In this document: in pieces, positions 1 to 6,514 of the stretch
How positions within the stretch are numbered: the first letter of the stretch is position 1
How the letters are laid out: every line of letters starts with the position of its first letter
Assembly: GCF_003604195.1 (NCBI RefSeq)
Contig: NZ_QXGR01000002.1
Span: forward strand, 352,684 to 416,683
DNA length: 64,000 nt
Direction: 5' to 3'
Origin: Simplicispira lacusdiani
Lineage (GTDB): Bacteria; Pseudomonadota; Gammaproteobacteria; Burkholderiales; Burkholderiaceae_C
Notes under the pieces: generated by a model
What the model saw: only the letters and a program-made list of their open reading frames with translations
Told to the model about the DNA's origin: nothing
Database searches by the model: none
Program-made: the position numbers and the translations under genes

Positions 1-1
1 G

Positions 2-598
2 ACCTTCATCGCCTGGCCCGAGGGCGAATTCGTGCGCCTGCTGTTCCATGAGCTGGCGCACCAGGTGGTGTACGCGCGGGACGACACGCTGTTCAACGAA
101 TCCTTCGCCACCGCCGTCGAACGCCTGGGCAGCGCGCGCTGGCTGGCCACCCAGGCCACGCCCGAGGCGCGACAGGCCTTCACCGCGAGCGAGGAGCGGC
201 GCAGCGGCTTTCGCGCCCTGACCCGCGCCACGCGCGCGCGCCTGGCGACCATTTATGATCAAAAAGAGGCTAAAGGCCTTGATAGCAAAGCGCTGCTAGC
301 TATGAAAACAGAAGCAATGCAGGACTTCCGCGCGGCCTACGCCGCATTGCGCGCGGGCTGGCGGGCCACGCCCGCGCAACTGGCGGGCTATGACCGCTGG
401 GTGGAGCGCGCCAACAACGCCAGCTTCGCCGCCCAGGCCGCCTACGACGAATGGGTGCCCGCGTTCGAGGCATTGCACGCGCAGGCCGGCGGCGACTGGC
501 AACGGTTCTATGATGCCGTCAGGGCATTGGCGGCGCTGCCGCAGCCCGAGCGCCACGAACGCCTGCGCGCGCTGCTGCCCCGTCCGGCCGCCCCCTGA
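2..598 (+). CDS. Zinc aminopeptidase (COG4324/DUF2265 family), 5' end outside window
   Basis: The reading frame is open from base 2, so the N-terminus lies upstream of the window. The visible part starts with TFIAWPEGEFVRLLFHELAHQ. HELAH is a gluzincin-type zinc motif (two His ligands and the catalytic Glu), and NESFA about 20 residues later carries the likely third ligand. This pair is characteristic of the predicted aminopeptidases of COG4324, usually exported or lipoprotein enzymes; I infer zinc-dependent peptide hydrolysis. The C-terminal half is helical and charged. Bases 251-315 inside the gene match an interspersed repeat seen elsewhere in the window and encode the in-frame stretch YDQKEAKGLDSKALLAMKT. 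The PHA-system gene starts 10 bp after the stop, so co-transcription is possible. Confidence 0.85.
   Translation, partial: TFIAWPEGEFVRLLFHELAHQVVYARDDTLFNESFATAVERLGSARWLATQATPEARQAFTASEERRSGFRALTRATRARLATIYDQKEAKGLDSKALLAMKTEAMQDFRAAYAALRAGWRATPAQLAGYDRWVERANNASFAAQAAYDEWVPAFEALHAQAGGDWQRFYDAVRALAALPQPERHERLRALLPRPAAP
251..315 (-). repeat. Family-1 palindromic repeat, in-frame copy inside the aminopeptidase gene
   Basis: Read on the minus strand, this has the family-1 layout: an ATAGCT box, AGCGCT, a variable centre, then AGCCTCTTTTTGATCAT. It keeps the frame of the aminopeptidase open and adds no stop. It is one of four copies inside coding sequence in this window. Confidence 0.75.
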
Positions 599-608
599 GG
601 AAATCGCC

Positions 609-935
609 ATGTCTGTCATCCATATCCACCGCCACCACCACCTGGGCCTCGAAGAAGCCCGCAAGATCGCCTTCATGTGGGCCGAGAAAGCCGAAGAGAA
701 GTTCGACATGGCGTGCGCCTACGAGGAAGGCGACGCCGAAGACACCGTGTATTTCAACCGCTCGGGCATCAAGGGCACGCTGCGCGTGCACGGCCACGAA
801 TTCGAGTTCCGCGCCGAACTGGGCTTCCTGGTGAGCGCCTTCAAGAGCCGCATCGAGGCCGAAATCAGCCAAGAGATCGACGCGCTGCTGCAGCCGGCGA
901 AGCCCGGCAAGAAGAAAAAGGCGCCCAAGGCCTGA
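609..935 (+). CDS. Polyhydroxyalkanoic acid system family protein (PHA_gran_rgn)
   Basis: This 108-residue protein begins MSVIHIHRHHHLGLEEARK and continues with a hydrophilic alpha/beta stretch and a Lys-rich tail (KPGKKKKAPKA). The His-rich start followed by the ArK...W...EKF pattern, and the length, match the small PHA granule-region proteins of TIGR02610/PF09650, which are found near polyhydroxyalkanoate genes in proteobacteria. Their biochemical role is not settled; association with granules is inferred from genetics. The ATG lies 10 bp after the aminopeptidase stop and the gene ends at a hairpin terminator. A wax ester synthase and an acyl-CoA-binding protein lie 1 kb away, so the surroundings suit carbon storage. 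No phaC or phasin gene is in the window. Confidence 0.75.
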   Translation: MSVIHIHRHHHLGLEEARKIAFMWAEKAEEKFDMACAYEEGDAEDTVYFNRSGIKGTLRVHGHEFEFRAELGFLVSAFKSRIEAEISQEIDALLQPAKPGKKKKAPKA

Positions 936-942
936 CGCCATG

Positions 943-971
943 AAAAAAGCCCTCCGGGGGAGGGCTTGTTC
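943..971. terminator. Hairpin terminator between convergent genes
   Basis: GCCCTCC and GGAGGGC pair around a GGG loop. The stem is preceded by AAAAAA and followed by TTGTT, so it can serve both the PHA-system gene on the plus strand and the small basic protein gene on the minus strand. Confidence 0.7.
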
Positions 972-1002
972 CAGGGGCGCGCGAAGCACCCTGCGGGGCC
1001 GA

Positions 1003-1173
1003 TCAGCCGCCCTTCTTGGTGCGCTTGCCGGGGTTCTTCTTGCTGCGGGTGTGCGAACCACGCTCCAGGCTGACGCGCTGGCCGCGGCCGCCCGTGGGCA
1101 GGCTCACGCCGGGCAGCGGCTTGGGCTGGGGGGTGAATTTACGGTCGGCTTCGGTAACGATCTTGTTGCCCAT
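1003..1173 (-). CDS. Small basic hypothetical protein, 56 aa
   Basis: The protein runs MGNKIVTEADRKFTPQP to a tail SKKNPGKRTKKGG. It is very basic, with about a dozen Lys/Arg in the last 25 residues and a Pro-rich middle (PQPKPLPGVSLP), and has no membrane segment or signal peptide. I do not recognise the family with certainty; the composition suggests an RNA-, ribosome- or DNA-binding protein. The ATG is well placed, with GAGACC upstream. The gene converges on the PHA-system gene and shares its hairpin terminator. A 270-bp MITE-like element starts 43 bp upstream of the start codon, so the promoter must lie between them or inside the element. Confidence 0.6.
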   Translation of the reverse strand: MGNKIVTEADRKFTPQPKPLPGVSLPTGGRGQRVSLERGSHTRSKKNPGKRTKKGG

Positions 1174-1216
1174 GGCGAGGTCTCTGTCAAAAGGTGGAAA
1201 AACCCATATTAGGCCA

Positions 1217-1486
1217 TAGAGCCTGCTCAAAGTCTTTTCCTGGTGCCCGCAAGGCAGCAAAAAACTGCAATCTAGGCGCGTACCGCAGGCCATGCTGGCG
1301 GCCTGGGCAAGGTGCGCAACGACGAGTGCGGTTTTTTGCTGCCTTGCCCGAAGGGTTGCCCCGAAAAGGCAGCGTCTGCGGCGTTGCCCATCCTTGCCGC
1401 ACACCAGTGCGGCTTGCGGTGTGCGCCTTGCATCCACTGCCTTTGCGGGACAACGGGCACCAGGAAAAGACTTTGAACAGGCTCTA
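1217..1486. mobile_element. MITE-like element, 270 bp with 33-bp terminal inverted repeats
   Basis: The left end (1217-1249) and the reverse complement of the right end (1454-1486) agree at 32 of 33 positions; both start TAGAGCCTG and finish TCCTGGTGCCCG. Inside is a second perfect inverted repeat: CAAGGCAGCAAAAAAC at 1250-1265 and its complement at 1331-1346. No protein of transposase type is encoded. Long TIRs, small size and no coding capacity fit a non-autonomous element mobilised in trans. No convincing target duplication was seen beyond the symmetric TAG/CTA ends. The element occupies most of the otherwise gene-free 1174-1534 interval. Confidence 0.8.
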
Positions 1487-1534
1487 GCGCGAACCGCAGG
1501 CCGAAATGGCCCTCGCCGCGCCCCGGACGCCGGC

Positions 1535-1789
1535 TCAGCTCAGCGACTGGATCAGGTCGATGTACTGCTGCTTGGCGTCGTCCTGCGCCGTGCCCTTGAG
1601 GTTGTTCCAGGCGTCCCATTTCGCGCGGCCCACCATGTCGGAGAAGCCGGGCTTCTTCTCGGCGTTGTCGCCCGCCGTGCCCTGCTTGTAGAGCGCGTAG
1701 ATCTTGAGCAGCGTGCCGTTGTCGGGGCGCTCGCTGAGGTTCTTGGACTGGGCGACGGCGGCTTCGAAAGCGGCATTGAGATCGGCCAT
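1535..1789 (-). CDS. Acyl-CoA-binding protein (ACBP)
   Basis: This 84-residue protein is close to the usual 85-90 residues of single-domain ACBPs. It carries the family signature: MADLNAAFEAAVAQSKNL, then the YALYKQGTAGDN segment (Tyr and Lys bind the CoA 3'-phosphate), KKPGFSDMVGRAKWDAW and the helix-4 sequence DDAKQQYIDLI. It binds and buffers medium- to long-chain acyl-CoA in the cytosol. AGGAG lies 9 bases before the ATG at 1789, which supports this start over longer versions. It is transcribed away from the wax ester synthase gene that starts 147 bp further on; a shared regulatory region and a role in supplying acyl-CoA to that enzyme are inferred. Confidence 0.93.
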   Translation of the reverse strand: MADLNAAFEAAVAQSKNLSERPDNGTLLKIYALYKQGTAGDNAEKKPGFSDMVGRAKWDAWNNLKGTAQDDAKQQYIDLIQSLS

Positions 1790-1936
1790 GGCGGGATGCT
1801 CCTGGGTTGGGGGGTGGGGAAAAAACGGGGATGCCATCCCCTCGGTGCGTTGTATCTTACGGTCACACTCCGGCCACAATGGCGGCAATTCGTAGACGCC
1901 CGCCTCCAATCACACCGACCAGGAACCCTCGCACCC

Positions 1937-3523
1937 ATGGTGACCCGCATCTCCTCCCGCGCCGCGGCGCCTGCCTCCGTCCCCAGCCCCGCCCTCCCGA
2001 GCGCCAGCGCCGCCGCCCGCGAGGCGGCCCTGGCCGTGCAGAAGAACGTGCGCCGCGCCGCCACCGGCATGCTCGGCCTGTCGGGCGAGCGCATGAGCAA
2101 GGTGGACACCGCCTGGCTGCGCATGGATTCGCCCAGCAACCTGATGATGATCAACGGCGTGTGGACGGTCTCGCCCGGCATCACGCTGGCCGCGCTGCGC
2201 GAGCGCGTGCAGGAGCGCCTGCTGCAGTACCCGCGCTTTCGCCAGCGCGTGGTCGAGGACGCGGCCGGGGCCACCTGGGTCGATGACCAGCGCTTCGACA
2301 TCGCCGCCCATGTGGAGAGCGCCCGGTTGCCGCGCCGCAAGGGCCAGAGCCAGCAGGCGGCGCTGCAGCAGTTCGTGGGCGACCTGGCCACGCAGCCACT
2401 CGACCCCAAGCGCCCGCTGTGGCACTTCTACCTGGTGGAGGACTTCACTGGCGACGACGGCCTCCCCGGCAGCGCGCTGGTGGTGCGGCTGCACCACTGC
2501 ATCGCCGACGGCATCGCGCTGATCTCGGTGACCATGTCCATCGTCGACGGCGGCACCGAGCCGCCGAAGCGCCGCAAGAAGGCCCCGGCCAGCGCCGAGG
2601 ACTGGATCGCCGACGCCCTCATCAAGCCCTTCACCGGCATGACCGTGAAGGCGCTGGACATGGTGGGCGAGAGCGCCGCCAAATCGCTGCACCTGCTGCT
2701 CGACCCCGAGAAGGCCGTGCAGCATGGCCTGGCGGGTTCGGTGGACGCGGCGCGCCTGGGCTACCAGCTCGTCAGCGACGCGGCCGCGCTGGCGCTCATG
2801 CCCGACGACTCGCCCACCGCGCTCAAGGGCGAGCCCGGCACGCACAAGCGCGTGGCCTGGTGCCCGCCGCTGCCGCTGGACGAGGTCAAGGCCATCGGCA
2901 AGGCCCTCAACTGCTCGGTCAACGACGTGCTGCTGTCCTGCGTGGCCGGCGCCATCGGCGGCTACCTGCGCCAGCACGGCGAGGACACTGCGGGCAAGGA
3001 GATCCGCGCCATGATCCCGGTGAACCTGCGCCCCATGGAGGAGGCCTGGAAGCTCGGCAACCACTTCGGCCTGGTGCCGCTGGTGCTGCCCATCGGCATC
3101 ACCAACCCGGTCGAGCGCGTGTACGAGGTGCGCAGCCGCATGGCCGCCCTCAAGGGCAGCACGCAGCCGCTGCTGGCGTTTGGACTGCTGGCCGTGGCCG
3201 GCCTGCTCATCAAGCCGGCGCAGGACGCGCTGCTCAACCTCTTCAGCCGCAAGACCACGGCCGTGATGACCAACGTGCCGGGCCCGCGCGAGCCCATCCA
3301 CCTGTGCGGATCGCGCGTGACGCAGTGCATGTTCTGGGTGCCGCAATCGGGCAACGTGGGGCTGGGCGTGTCCATCCTGAGCTACGGCGGCGGCGTGCAG
3401 TTCGGCGTCATCACCGACACCCAGCTGTGCCCCGAGCCGCAGCAGATCATCGACGCCTTCGCGCCCGAGTTCGCCGCGCTGTCCACGCTCACGCTGATGC
3501 TGCCGTGGGGCGAGGCGGCCTAG
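1937..3523 (+). CDS. Wax ester synthase / acyl-CoA:diacylglycerol acyltransferase (WS/DGAT)
   Basis: The enzyme transfers a fatty acyl group from acyl-CoA to a fatty alcohol or diacylglycerol, making storage wax esters or triacylglycerol at the membrane or lipid-droplet surface. The 528-residue protein has the catalytic motif HHCIADG at residues 186-192, a preceding PLW motif (KRPLWHFYLVEDF), and the later family blocks NVPGPREP and a C-terminal GVSILSYGGGVQFGV. The first 45 residues are Ala-rich and low in complexity and are not part of the catalytic domain. The frame is open far upstream, but the ATG at 1937 gives a normal family length. ACBP is divergent upstream, and a DUF922 gene overlaps the 3' end by 19 bases. 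Confidence 0.92.
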   Translation: MVTRISSRAAAPASVPSPALPSASAAAREAALAVQKNVRRAATGMLGLSGERMSKVDTAWLRMDSPSNLMMINGVWTVSPGITLAALRERVQERLLQYPRFRQRVVEDAAGATWVDDQRFDIAAHVESARLPRRKGQSQQAALQQFVGDLATQPLDPKRPLWHFYLVEDFTGDDGLPGSALVVRLHHCIADGIALISVTMSIVDGGTEPPKRRKKAPASAEDWIADALIKPFTGMTVKALDMVGESAAKSLHLLLDPEKAVQHGLAGSVDAARLGYQLVSDAAALALMPDDSPTALKGEPGTHKRVAWCPPLPLDEVKAIGKALNCSVNDVLLSCVAGAIGGYLRQHGEDTAGKEIRAMIPVNLRPMEEAWKLGNHFGLVPLVLPIGITNPVERVYEVRSRMAALKGSTQPLLAFGLLAVAGLLIKPAQDALLNLFSRKTTAVMTNVPGPREPIHLCGSRVTQCMFWVPQSGNVGLGVSILSYGGGVQFGVITDTQLCPEPQQIIDAFAPEFAALSTLTLMLPWGEAA

Positions 3524-4071
3524 CCCTGGCCTGCGCGCTCGGGCTGCTGTGCGCGGGCGCCCGGGCCGAGGTGCAGGAGGAGCACGAGCACGCTCCCTAC
3601 CCCGTGCACGCCCGCGCCGACCAGACGCTGCGCGAGGCGCTGAACGCGGCCACGCCCATCACCTCGGACGGCAAGCGCTTCCACGGCTACACGCAGTGGA
3701 ACGTGCGCTGGAACTTCTGGTGGCAGCAGGATGGCGCGGGCCGCTGCCGCATCACGCGCGTGGCCACACGGCTGCACACCCGCATCCAGATGCCCGAGCT
3801 GCGCACCGGGACGGCCACGCAGGAGGCGCAGTTCCAGCGCTACCACCGCGCGCTGTACCAGCATGAGCAAGGCCATGTGCGGTTCGGCCGCCAGGCCGCG
3901 CAGGCCATCGACCAGGGCATCGCCACCCTGCCGGAAGCGAGCGACTGCCCCACGCTGGAACGCCAGGCCAACGCCCTGGGCCAGCGCCTGCTGGCCGAGC
4001 AGGTGGCGCGCGAAAAGGCCTATGACCGCGACACCGGCCATGGCGCCACGCAGGGCGCGAAGCTCGATTGA
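3505..4071 (+). CDS. DUF922-family secreted zinc protease-like protein (GTG start)
   Basis: The only start giving a sensible N-terminus is GTG at 3505. It yields MGRGGLALACALGLLCAGARA, a signal peptide with an ARA cleavage site, and overlaps the end of the WS/DGAT gene by 19 bases, so translation is probably coupled. The mature protein has aromatic-rich strands (YTQWNVRWNFWW) and then YQHEQGHVRFG, an HExxH-type zinc motif, as in the DUF922 (PF06037) predicted Zn-dependent proteases; the 188-residue length fits. I infer a periplasmic hydrolase of unknown substrate. A family-1 repeat starts right after the stop codon. Confidence 0.8.
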   Translation: MGRGGLALACALGLLCAGARAEVQEEHEHAPYPVHARADQTLREALNAATPITSDGKRFHGYTQWNVRWNFWWQQDGAGRCRITRVATRLHTRIQMPELRTGTATQEAQFQRYHRALYQHEQGHVRFGRQAAQAIDQGIATLPEASDCPTLERQANALGQRLLAEQVAREKAYDRDTGHGATQGAKLD

Positions 4072-4072
4072 T

Positions 4073-4131
4073 GCTATTGTTTTAATAGCTACTGGCGCTT
4101 ACTCATCAAGCGCAAAGAGCCAAAAACATCA
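4073..4131 (+). repeat. Family-1 palindromic repeat filling a convergent junction
   Basis: GCTATTGTTTTAATAGCT, then GGCGCTT, a variable centre, AAGCGC and AGAGCCAAAAACATCA. The copy spans the 57 bp between two convergent genes and reaches into the TGA of the minus-strand gene. Confidence 0.8.
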
Positions 4132-5226
4132 AGAACCCAGTCCATCCACCGCCTGGAACAGGGCCTGCCGGGCCTGCGCGATGACCTGGCCCTTCCAGGC
4201 ATCGGTGTCGGTGTAGAAGGCCGCCCGCATCTGGGCCCGGATCGCTTCGGCAAGCGCGGGCGCGGCCTCGGGGTGGAGCCGCAGCCACTGCTCCGCGCGC
4301 AAGGCCTGCAGCACCTCCCACACCGGCAGGGTGCCGTATTCCAGCGCGATGCCGGTGGTTTCGGCCTGCGGGCATTCGCCGTCGATGGCGCTCCACATCT
4401 GCCCGGTCAGGAAGGCCGAGGACGAACTGCCGTCGTGCAACGAGGTGACCGGCGTGGCGCCACCGCCGCCCCACCAGCGGCGCGCGCGCGCCAAGGCCGC
4501 CGCATCGTCGCCGCCCGCGTGGATGCGCTCGCCATGGCCGCTGGGGCCCAGGCCGGTGTGCAGGTCGATCCAGGCGATGCGCGCGGCCTGCCGGCCCTGC
4601 TCGCGCAGCACCTGGCGCAGCGCCAGGTGGCTCCAGGTGGGCGCCGTACCGCCAAAGTACAGCCCCTGCGGAAATTCATGCTGCCCGCGCGTGATGGCGG
4701 CTTGCAACGCCGCCTCGCCCCGGGTGGCGACAAAATGATTCACCGCCGCCTGGTTCGCGGCATCGGGCGGCCAGGTCTCGGGAATGAGCAGGTGCGCGAT
4801 CTCCCGGTAGGCCTCGTTGACCGGCAAGGGGCGGGAGAAATCGGGAAAGTTGCGGTTCAGGTCCACGTTCTCGTGCGTGGCGCGGCGCAGGTGCGAGAAA
4901 CCGTAGGGGTTGAGCGCGTGCAGGTAGAGCACGGCCACGCCCTGCGCGCGCGCATGGTCGCGCCATGCCGGGTCGTGCAGCGCGAACACCTGCACGCCGC
5001 TGCCGCAGAAGCCCTCCACGCCATGGCAGCCGCTGCTGACGATGAGCAGCCGCTCGGCGTTCTGCGGGCCGTCGCGCGCCACGTCCAGCGCCAGGGTCTC
5101 GCCCTCGCACCCGGGCAGCGGGTGCACATGCGATTGCAGCGCCAGGCCCGCCGTGGCCGCCGCCTCCAGGAACTGCACGCGGGCGCGCGCATAGCTCCCG
5201 GCGAAGGCCTGCGCGACGCCGATCAT
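4129..5226 (-). CDS. DUF2817 (M14-like) metallopeptidase family protein
   Basis: This 365-residue protein has the carboxypeptidase-like metal pattern of DUF2817 (PF10994). SSGCHGVEGFCGSG supplies the HxxE pair, NVDLNRNFPDF follows, and DLHTGLGPSGHGE carries the third His. Members are related to M14 zinc carboxypeptidases and succinylglutamate desuccinylases; the substrate is unknown. It has no signal peptide, so it is probably cytosolic. Its ATG overlaps the TGA of the upstream amidohydrolase (ATGA, 4-base overlap), a strong sign of translational coupling and joint work on amide-bonded substrates. Its own TGA lies in the family-1 repeat that separates it from the DUF922 gene. Confidence 0.85.
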   Translation of the reverse strand: MIGVAQAFAGSYARARVQFLEAAATAGLALQSHVHPLPGCEGETLALDVARDGPQNAERLLIVSSGCHGVEGFCGSGVQVFALHDPAWRDHARAQGVAVLYLHALNPYGFSHLRRATHENVDLNRNFPDFSRPLPVNEAYREIAHLLIPETWPPDAANQAAVNHFVATRGEAALQAAITRGQHEFPQGLYFGGTAPTWSHLALRQVLREQGRQAARIAWIDLHTGLGPSGHGERIHAGGDDAAALARARRWWGGGGATPVTSLHDGSSSSAFLTGQMWSAIDGECPQAETTGIALEYGTLPVWEVLQALRAEQWLRLHPEAAPALAEAIRAQMRAAFYTDTDAWKGQVIAQARQALFQAVDGLGS

Positions 5227-6434
5227 GCGCCGGCGCGGGCCTGGCCCAGCCAGTCCTGGGCCAGGCGCACCCAGTAGGTGGCCCCCAGGGGAATGAGGTC
5301 GTCGTTGAAGTCGTAGCTCGGGTTGTGCAGCGTGCAGGGGCCGCCGCCATGGCCCAGGGCGCGGTGGTCGCCGTCGCCGTTGGCGATGAAGCAGTAGGCG
5401 CCGGGCTTGGCCTGCAGCATGTAGGCGAAGTCCTCGGCGCCCATGGTGGGCTCCTGCTCCAGCACCTGTCCCTCGCCCACGATGGAGGCCATGACGCGCC
5501 GCGCGAACGCGGCCTCGGCGGGCGCGTTCACCGTGGGCGGGTAGTTGCGCACGAACTCGAACTCGCAGGTGGCGCCATGCGCGGCGCAGAGGTGCTCGGC
5601 GATCTGGCGCATGCGCTGCTCGATCAGGTCCAGCACCTCCAGCGTGAAGGTGCGCACCGTGCCCTGCAGCTCGCAGCTGTCGGGCACCACGTTGGTGGCC
5701 TCTCCGGCATGGATCATCGTGACCGAGATCACGCCCGCGTCCACGGGCTTCTTGTTGCGGCTGATGATGGTCTGGAAAGCCAGCACCATCTGGCAGGCGA
5801 TGGGCACCGGGTCGATGCCGGTGTGGGGCAGCGCGGCGTGGCCGCCCTTGCCCCGGATGGTGATCTTGAACTCGTTGCTCGACGCCATCACCGGCCCCGG
5901 GCTCACCGCGAAGCTGCCCACGGGCATGCCCGGCCAGTTGTGCATGCCGAACACCGCCTCCATGGGGAAGCGCTCGAACAGGCCGTCCTCGATCATCACG
6001 CGCGCGCCGCCGCCGCCCTCCTCGGCCGGCTGGAAGATCAGGTACACCGTGCCGTCGAAGTCGCGGTGCCGCGCCAGGTGCTGCGCCGCCGCCAGCAGCA
6101 TGGCGGTGTGGCCGTCGTGGCCGCAGGCGTGCATCTTGCCCGCGTGCTGGCTGGCATGGGCGAAGGTGTTGAACTCCTGCATGGGCAGCGCGTCCATGTC
6201 GGCGCGCAGGCCCAGGGCGCGGCCGCAGGCCCCGCCGTCGCGCCCGTGCACGATGCCCACCACGCCGGTCTGGCCCAGGCCCCGGTGGACGGGAATGCCC
6301 CATTCGGTGAGCTTGCCGGCCACCAGCTCGGCGGTGCGCACCTCCTCGAAGCACAGCTCGGGATGGGCATGGATGTCGCGGCGCAGGGCGGCGATCGAAG
6401 CCGCGTGGGCGGCAATGGAATCGATGACTTTCAT
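5223..6434 (-). CDS. M20-family amidohydrolase (hippurate hydrolase-like)
   Basis: This 403-residue member of the M20D/HipO group hydrolyses N-acyl amino acids, with two metals in the cytosol. It starts MKVIDSIAAHAASIAALRRD, then DIHAHPELCFEE, typical of the family. The metal site is visible as ACGHDGHTA (Cys 104, His 106, His 109) and the catalytic Glu pair as QPAEEGGGGA (residues 136-145); HNWPG and GGHAALPHTG also match. GAGGAAAC lies upstream of the ATG at 6434, preferred over an in-frame ATG at 6458. It is the first gene of a coupled pair with the DUF2817 peptidase. Substrate range cannot be read from the sequence. Confidence 0.92.
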   Translation of the reverse strand: MKVIDSIAAHAASIAALRRDIHAHPELCFEEVRTAELVAGKLTEWGIPVHRGLGQTGVVGIVHGRDGGACGRALGLRADMDALPMQEFNTFAHASQHAGKMHACGHDGHTAMLLAAAQHLARHRDFDGTVYLIFQPAEEGGGGARVMIEDGLFERFPMEAVFGMHNWPGMPVGSFAVSPGPVMASSNEFKITIRGKGGHAALPHTGIDPVPIACQMVLAFQTIISRNKKPVDAGVISVTMIHAGEATNVVPDSCELQGTVRTFTLEVLDLIEQRMRQIAEHLCAAHGATCEFEFVRNYPPTVNAPAEAAFARRVMASIVGEGQVLEQEPTMGAEDFAYMLQAKPGAYCFIANGDGDHRALGHGGGPCTLHNPSYDFNDDLIPLGATYWVRLAQDWLGQARAGA

Positions 6435-6514
6435 GGCGCAGGTTTCCTCAATCGCCACAGTCTAGCCCGGGCATTGCGCGGACGTGCTCCGGGGGTTTTC
6501 ATTACCATCGCCGC

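Noticed and set aside
2419..4071. A 550-residue protein ending in the DUF922 domain
   Set aside because: The first two thirds are an out-of-frame shadow of WS/DGAT; the real product starts at GTG 3505 with a signal peptide.
4129..6354. A 741-residue fusion of an amidohydrolase-like frame with the DUF2817 peptidase
   Set aside because: The upstream part is an out-of-frame reading of the M20 gene; the two proteins are separate genes with an ATGA overlap.
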